The notes beneath the pieces are model-generated. The model searched no databases. It had not been told where the DNA came from and saw only the letters and a program-made list of their open reading frames with translations. Source: Prunus persica (Eukaryota > Streptophyta > Magnoliopsida > Rosales > Rosaceae). Taken from it: a DNA stretch of 64,000 bases. Both the position numbers and the translations under genes were made by a program. The stretch covers positions 13,825,339 through 13,889,338 of the forward strand of contig NC_034011.1 of assembly GCF_000346465.2 (NCBI RefSeq), read 5' to 3'. Below are positions 59,050 through 64,000 of the stretch, in pieces; position 1 is the stretch's first letter, and each line of letters starts with the position of its first letter.

Positions 59050-60932
59050 TCATTGTGAAATGCCGTGAGATGCAAGATAATTTTGAAAAACATGACTTTT
59101 ATATTCCCCACCTTCATCACATTGAAGGGTTTTGATGGAAGTATTGAACATATTTCGACCTGTGCCTTAAATCTCACAAAAATTTCAAAAACTTCAGATT
59201 TTCTTTTCATTGGAAAAACCCAAGAATATCTAGAATAATCATCCACGAATAACACATAATAACGAAAACCATCAACTGAATTTACTGGAGAACACCAAAC
59301 ATCAGAATGCAACAATTGTAAAGGGAATTGAGAGACAGACTTGGAAATACTGAAAGGTAATTTAGTACTCTTTCCTAAGGGACATGACTGACAAAACGTT
59401 ACATTGGAAGCACCAAGAACTGGTACTTTCTTATTCGAAATTAAAAACTTGACAGTAGACGAGGTAAGATGACCAAGACGGGAATGCCATTTTTGAGCCG
59501 AGACTCGAATGCCTACACACACTGAAATAGGGTAGTTAAACTGTCCACCGCCACCTGAAAATGGATATAAGCCATTCTCACATCTCCCGTGGAAAAGCGT
59601 CTTCCGGGTCTTGAGGTCCTTTACAAGGAAAAAATGAGGGAAAATAAGTATATAGCATTGATTGTCTAAGGTAAATCTATGGGCAGAAATAATATGTGTG
59701 GAGGCAGTGGGACATCTTAAGATATCTTTTAATTCAAATGAGCAAGATTTAGTACGTAATGTATTTGAACCAAGATGAGAAATAGAAATTCCAGAGTCAT
59801 TACCTACTCCACCAACATTCTCATTACCGTTATACTCTTTTGGATTAACCAAATTCTGAAGATCTGGAGTGACATGTGCATTGGCACCAGTATCAAGTAA
59901 CCACTGCCCATTGGTTTGTCGATTAAGAGTAATAGGAGAGGTGGCCATGACAGTGAGTTTCTTAGCTGGGACCCTTCCTTCATACGCAGTATTCATTCGC
60001 TGGTAGCAATCTAGGGCAGGATCCCCTTGTTTCCCACAAATCTGGCATGTAATCCTTTCACCTGCACCATTAAACCTTTCACCATTGGGTGCATAATTAG
60101 GTCTCACATTGTTATTATAAGGATTGGGGCGAGGATTGACACCACCACGTCCAGCAGCATCGCCACGTCCAGCTGGAACTGTTCCTCGTCCGTTGCCACG
60201 AAATCGTCCACCACGACCTCTGGCAGTGACAAAAGCATTAACAGAAGCAGCCTCCACAAGGGGAGCAGCTTGCTCAGTCATCCTCCTTTCTGTAGTCAGT
60301 AAGAGCGCCTCAAGCGTAGGGTACGTGATGGGAGTATCACGTGCCTAAGCAGCGTTCACTGTCATCTCATAAGCAGGTCCAAGATTGTTCAAGATAATCT
60401 GGACAAGTTCATCATCACAAACAGGTTTGCCAGCTAGGGCAAGGTTATCAGAAATAGCATTCATTTTATCAAGATAATCAGCAATCAACATATCACCTTT
60501 TTTGGTTTGTATAAGTTCATTCCACAGAAACAAGATGCGATTCTGGGACATAGAAGCATAATGTTGCTCAAGAGCCTCCCAGGTAGCACGAGAGGTCCTC
60601 TTGCTGGCCACGACCGAGAGCACAGATGGCGTGAGAGAGCCATTAATCCAGCTGAGTATCATTTGATCGTACTGCACCCAGGTTGTGTAAGTAGGATTGG
60701 TCGTTGTACTTCCAGAAAGCTGCTGGGAAGGACAAACAATGGTTCCATCAACATAACCCATCAGGTCCCGACTCCTGAGAATAGGTAAGATCTGTGCCAA
60801 CCACAAAGGATAATTGGTACGATCCAGCTTAATGTTTACAACTGAGGTGAAGGAAGAGAAGGGGTTCATGGTGGAATTTGGGAGAGTGGTGTTGATAGTT
60901 TGGGGGGAGTCACTGTTGCTAGAGTTGGCCAT
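59050..60932 (-). pseudogene. Copia Gag, protease and integrase N-terminal half
   Basis: Starts at ATG 60932 (MANSSNSDSPQTINTTLPNS). The Gag domain has LDRTNYPLWLAQILPILRSR and the UBN2-like RTSRATWEALEQHYAS block. A TAG at 60345-60347 interrupts, then the same frame continues through an RG-rich region and a zinc knuckle CQICGKQGDPALDC, in which the metal-binding His is replaced by Asp. The protease has WLLDTGANAHVT at about 59895. The integrase zinc domain is WHSRLGHLTSSTVKFLIS...CQSCPLGKSTKLPF, and the core begins LHSDVWCSPVNSVDGFRYYVLFVDDYSRYSW. A frameshift near 59157 and the TGA at 59050 end it. Confidence 0.92.
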
Positions 60933-60985
60933 GGAAGCAAAGAGAAAAAAAATAAAAATTTGGACCTGTGTCGTTAGACTGCTAG

Positions 60986-60998
60986 GGCTCTGATACCA
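60986..60998 (-). other. Copia primer-binding site (initiator tRNA-Met)
   Basis: On the minus strand TGGTATCAGAGCC directly follows the LTR end. This is the standard plant copia primer site complementary to initiator methionine tRNA, and it fixes the LTR end at 60999. Confidence 0.93.
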
Positions 60999-61272
60999 TG
61001 AAAGACTTAGAGAAGGATGTGTGATCTCAATTGCATACCCGATCAGTAAGGGTTGCATGTATTTATACTTCATTCAAGATTACATCAGGGAACTGAAATC
61101 CCTATTTACAAGGCTATTTGAAATTCAAACAATACAACAGAAACAGCACACTTAGATTTACACGGAATGAAATATTTAAAAGAGTCTTAACCAAAACTAA
61201 CTCTTGGTGGATAACAAGTTGACTTAATCACAAACTCTTGAAATCGTAGGCAGAGTAGGACTTGGTCTAACA
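60999..61272 (-). repeat. 5' LTR of the copia element (right copy)
   Basis: Starts TGAAAGACTTAGAG on the plus strand and ends CTTGGTCTAACA; pairs with 56369-56641. Identity over the main body is about 98% by eye. Confidence 0.92.
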
Positions 61273-61614
61273 ACAAGTACATCTTGGTGGCCACCGACTT
61301 ATTCATGAAGTGGGTGGAGGCCGTCCCGCTAAAGAAAGTAACCCAAGCCGAGGTGTTAGAATTCATCGAGAAAACTATCATCCACCGATTTGGTCTACCC
61401 GAATCCATCATGACTGATCGAGGAACGGCTTTTATGGGGGAGGCTGTCCAAGCAGCCGCAAGAAATTGGGGAGTTAGAATGGTCCAATCCACTCCATATA
61501 ATCCTCAATCGAATGGCCAAGCTGAGGCCAGCAACAAAGTTATAAAGGGAATTTTGGGAAAAATGATTGAGAATAATCCCAAAGAATGGCATTCCCTCCT
61601 TTCTAATACTCTAT
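61273..61614 (+). pseudogene. Outer Ty3/gypsy integrase core, first part
   Basis: Reads KYILVATDLFMKWVEAVPLK, HRFGLPESIMTDRGTAFMGE with the second catalytic Asp, and STPYNPQSNGQAEASNKVIK with the catalytic Glu, then LLSNTLW. It is cut after the W codon by a TIR transposon and continues at 62900. The first catalytic Asp is ATD at about 61287. The upstream zinc domain is missing, lost at the copia junction. Confidence 0.9.
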
Positions 61615-62896
61615 GGGCTCGTTTGGTACGTCGGACTGTACTGACTAATTTCCGTCGGATAGTATTAATCTGTTCCGAAGAGTACTGACTATTTATCCAT
61701 AATATTATAAGGCGTTTGGTGCTGTTCCGGATAAATAATCTGACTAAGTTATACTGTGTTTGGTGATGTTTCGGATAACATCATATCAGACTATTTATAA
61801 ATAAAAAAATTTAAAAAAAATCTTTGATAATTTTAATGGAAATTAAGATTCAAATGACACAAATTTTTTTGGGTAAGATTCATATGACAAGATTTGTTTT
61901 TCAATTGTGTTTGCTAAGTTTTTTTTCATATAACCCATTATCATAATTGTAGTATCTCATAAAAATTCCAACATACTCGCATACGTTAATAAAAACAGTA
62001 CCAAATAATGTATAATTCAAAGTGATCACATATTAAGGTGATAAGAGCAAAAGAGAAAGTTGTTCATAAACCAAACTACATCAAAGAGTGAATCACAACT
62101 CCCTCGCCCCAAGTAAGAGAAGAACAAATGCTTTTCTCATAGCACCATCGAATGTCAGGAATGTTTTTTCATCACTTGTTTTCTCCAAAATTAGCCGTAG
62201 TGCCTTAATTTGGTCATTAATAGACAAGTCCATCTTTGCTTTTCTAATAGCAATTGACAAAGAAAAAAAAAATGGTTCCTAGAATTCAGGTTCATACAAT
62301 TTTAATTTTGTAATTATGCTCTCCTAGTCATCAGGTATGTATGTATTCAACTAAACTACCAACACTAGCACAGTTGTTTGTTTTTGGACGAAAATTGGCA
62401 ATACTCTGTTTAATGCCAACAATCTAAATATTCCCACAACGTCGAATCACTATATCACATACAAAGAAAACATTCAATTAAAAAAAATGCCAAAAAAGAA
62501 AAATTCATAACCTAATTTCCACTAAAAAATTGGAATATATAAAGCATATTGGAGAGAGTATGAAAAAGAGAGAGAGTGAGAGATGGATACCTGGAGAAGA
62601 GTGAAGAAAATAACCTGTGGAGAAGATAGCAGAGAACAACCCTAGGGAGAAGAAGATGAAAAGAGCGTCTGATTTTTTTTCGTAGAACGCGTGTTCTTTT
62701 TCCCTAGCCGTATAATTAAGCGTGTATTATCTAAACCGGGGTGTGTGGGTTGTATTAGTTAGTCAGGTAAGGAGAATATTAAAAGCCCAACCCGTATAAA
62801 ATAGTCGGGTAGTTAAATAATACAAGTTGATACCAAACACCTAGCATAGACTATTTACTCCTATCCAGAGTCTAATATGGTGTACCAAACGAGCCC
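61615..62896. mobile_element. TIR transposon (PIF/Harbinger-like), 1282 bp, non-autonomous
   Basis: Ends are inverted: GGGCTCGTTTGGTAC at the left and GTACCAAACGAGCCC at the right. TAT flanks both (61612-61614 and 62897-62899), a 3 bp duplication. Because the terminal GGGC also matches the target, longer duplications up to CTATGGGC cannot be excluded. Removing it joins NTLW to AY, restoring the integrase line NTLWAY, which shows a clean insertion. No transposase is recognised. Inner related motifs (CTGTTCCG/CGGATAAATA) repeat near the left end. Confidence 0.85.
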
Positions 62897-62899
62897 TAT

Positions 62900-63394
62900 G
62901 GGCATATACGACCTTAAGAAGGTCTAGTACCGGAACGACACCATTCGCACTCACATATGGACATGATGCTGCTCTTCCCCTCGAGATATTCGTGAGATCA
63001 TTGAGGGTGGCCCGTCATGGGGAGTGGAGTAAGGATGAGTACAACCAAGCCATGGCGCAAGAGTTGGATGATCTTGACGAAGTGAGGTTGGATGCCTTGG
63101 ACAAGCTCAAGGCACAAAAGGAAACGGTGGCCCGAGCATATGACAAGAGAACTAAGGCCAAAAGTTTCGGAGTTGGGGATTTGGTGTGGAAGACCATCCT
63201 TCCAATTGGATTTTAGGATCCTAAGTTTGGCAAGCGGTCTCCGACGTGGGAAGGCCCATTCCTTATCCACCAAATTTTAGGGAAAGGAGCCTATAGGCTG
63301 AGTGACCGAAATGGGCGAGTCCATGATGCACCAATTAATGGCAGATTTCTAAAGAAATATTACCCTACGACTTGGGAGATGGTGGGGAAGTAAT
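62900..63394 (+). pseudogene. Outer Ty3/gypsy integrase, C-terminal part
   Basis: Continues after the TIR transposon with the typical TTLRRSSTGTTPFALTYGHD and, after frame changes, YDKRTKAKSFGVGDLVWK and the C-terminal PTWEGPFLIHQILGKGAYRL. It ends at TAA 63392-63394 after TTWEMVGK. At least one in-frame TAG (63213-63215) and a frame shift lie in it. This marks the end of pol of the outer element; its 3' LTR lies beyond the window. Confidence 0.85.
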
Positions 63395-63637
63395 CTACTA
63401 TAACATTTGGGTTTGGTAAGATTAGGTTGTTACATGAATAAGTTGTTTGAAGTAAAAAAAATCAACCTGAGCAACATCGTATACATAGATATGTCGGATG
63501 AGTTCTCTATAAAATAGGCTAAGCAATGGCCAAAACGCTCATCGAACTAAACAAAAGCTATTTCTATCATATATGATGACAACAAAAGGTAAGTCTAGCT
63601 GGGTACAAAAAAGGCCAACTAATGGCCTAATACATAT
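63395..63637. other. Non-coding stretch after outer pol
   Basis: AT-rich sequence downstream of the outer integrase; no feature recognised. Confidence 0.5.
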
Positions 63638-64000
63638 CTAAACATCAGGAAACAGGCTACGAAGAGCAGTTCTGAAGCTCTCACATGCGCTCTCTCCAGC
63701 AGATAAGGCAGATATGATGGGTAGCTTCCTTGCCTCAAATGACTTCACTGCAACTGAGTCCTGGCGAAGCTGAGCCTCAAGAGGCCCACAACTCTGGATA
63801 TCCTCGGAGACCTCAGCGAGAATGGTAGCCTTCCTTTCCTGAAGTTGCCTGATCTGCTCATCAATGCTCTCGACCTCGTGCCTCTTCCTAAGGTCAAGTT
63901 CGACCTTTTGCCTAATAATGGCACTTGTCGAAGCAATGTGCCACTCTAAGGCCTCACCTGCCCTTAGCTCCTCTCGAAGGGAAGGATGGCGGGGAATCAA
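63638..64000 (-). CDS. Antisense coiled-coil ORF downstream of pol, partial (runs off window)
   Basis: An uninterrupted 120-codon minus-strand frame, open to the window edge, ending at 63638. The visible protein is the C-terminal part: charged heptad-like sequence (RQKVELDLRKRHEVESIDEQ, IRQLQERKATILAEVSEDIQ) predicting a coiled coil, then a serine/alanine-rich end, FRTALRSLFPDV. It lies between outer pol and the expected 3' LTR in opposite orientation. Some Tat-lineage elements (for example maize Grande) carry an antisense ORF at this place, so it may be that accessory gene. Function unknown. It could also be an unrelated frame, but the lack of stops in a decayed element is notable. Confidence 0.5.
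   Translation of the reverse strand: MIPRHPSLREELRAGEALEWHIASTSAIIRQKVELDLRKRHEVESIDEQIRQLQERKATILAEVSEDIQSCGPLEAQLRQDSVAVKSFEARKLPIISALSAGESACESFRTALRSLFPDV

Larger units (their letters stand above)
56369..61272 (-). mobile_element. Ty1/copia retrotransposon, nearly complete
   Basis: Two LTRs of about 273 bp (56369-56641 and 60999-61272) differ at only a handful of sites. The element reads on the minus strand: right LTR, primer-binding site TGGTATCAGAGC directly after it, gag-pol, then a polypurine tract (GCGGGGGGA) before the left LTR. Copia gene order holds (integrase before reverse transcriptase). Damage is light: two nonsense codons and one frameshift. No target duplication is visible, because the left flank is outer-element RNase H and the right flank is outer-element integrase core, with the intervening outer sequence missing. 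Confidence 0.93.

Noticed and set aside
56341..61280. A 5 bp target duplication for the copia element
   Set aside because: Bases beside either plausible LTR start (ATGAT or GGATG) do not match ACAAG on the right.
62088..62282. Short open frame in the TIR transposon as a transposase
   Set aside because: No DDE or DNA-binding motif, and only 64 residues.

Overview
This is nuclear DNA of a flowering plant, most likely a woody eudicot. Rosaceae/Prunus is plausible, but that is an impression, not something the bases prove. The evidence is an intron-rich plant gene, TG...CA long terminal repeats, AT-rich spacers and several plant-specific transposon lineages. Only one protein gene looks intact: a seven-exon tyrosine aminotransferase-like gene on the minus strand (16178 to 12489, 424 codons when its exons are joined). 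Nearly everything else is transposable element, endogenous viral sequence or broken gene.

Layout. 1-4990: right part of a CACTA (En/Spm) transposon with a decayed transposase and a CpG-rich subterminal repeat array. 4991-12469: a ~780 bp inverted duplication of the aminotransferase 3' flank. Between its arms lie a minisatellite, a Ty3/gypsy LTR fragment, two Mutator-like elements with perfect 9 and 10 bp target duplications (one carrying LINE reverse transcriptase sequence, the other a polygalacturonase exon), a foldback element and a 119 bp SINE. 12489-16178: the aminotransferase. 16345-17125: a small CACTA-like element. 17482-27287: a minus-strand LTR retrotransposon with 1.6 kb LTRs and a perfect 5 bp target duplication. 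It encodes only Gag and is itself interrupted.

28150-30478: a decayed reticulon-like gene with a solo LTR in its first intron. 31421-35987: gene fragments (PPR, GTE bromodomain factor C-terminus, proteasome subunit RPN6) in or beside a second CACTA element whose transposase is cut off after the first domain. 35989-39616: a broken endogenous pararetrovirus (Caulimoviridae). The CACTA end truncates it on the left, and a plastid DNA fragment splits its second reading frame.

40880-63394: a nested retrotransposon stack. An old Ty3/gypsy element of the Tat type (a second RNase H-like domain after RNase H) is split by an Athila-like gypsy element (from about 46091), a minus-strand Ty1/copia element (56369-61272) and a TIR transposon (61615-62896) that sits inside an integrase codon run. 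An antisense coiled-coil ORF at the right edge fits the antisense gene known from some Tat elements.

Nothing here acts as an operon or pathway. The window shows gene capture by DNA transposons, nested retroelement insertion, and one surviving resident gene next to an inverted duplication whose partner may lie left of the window.
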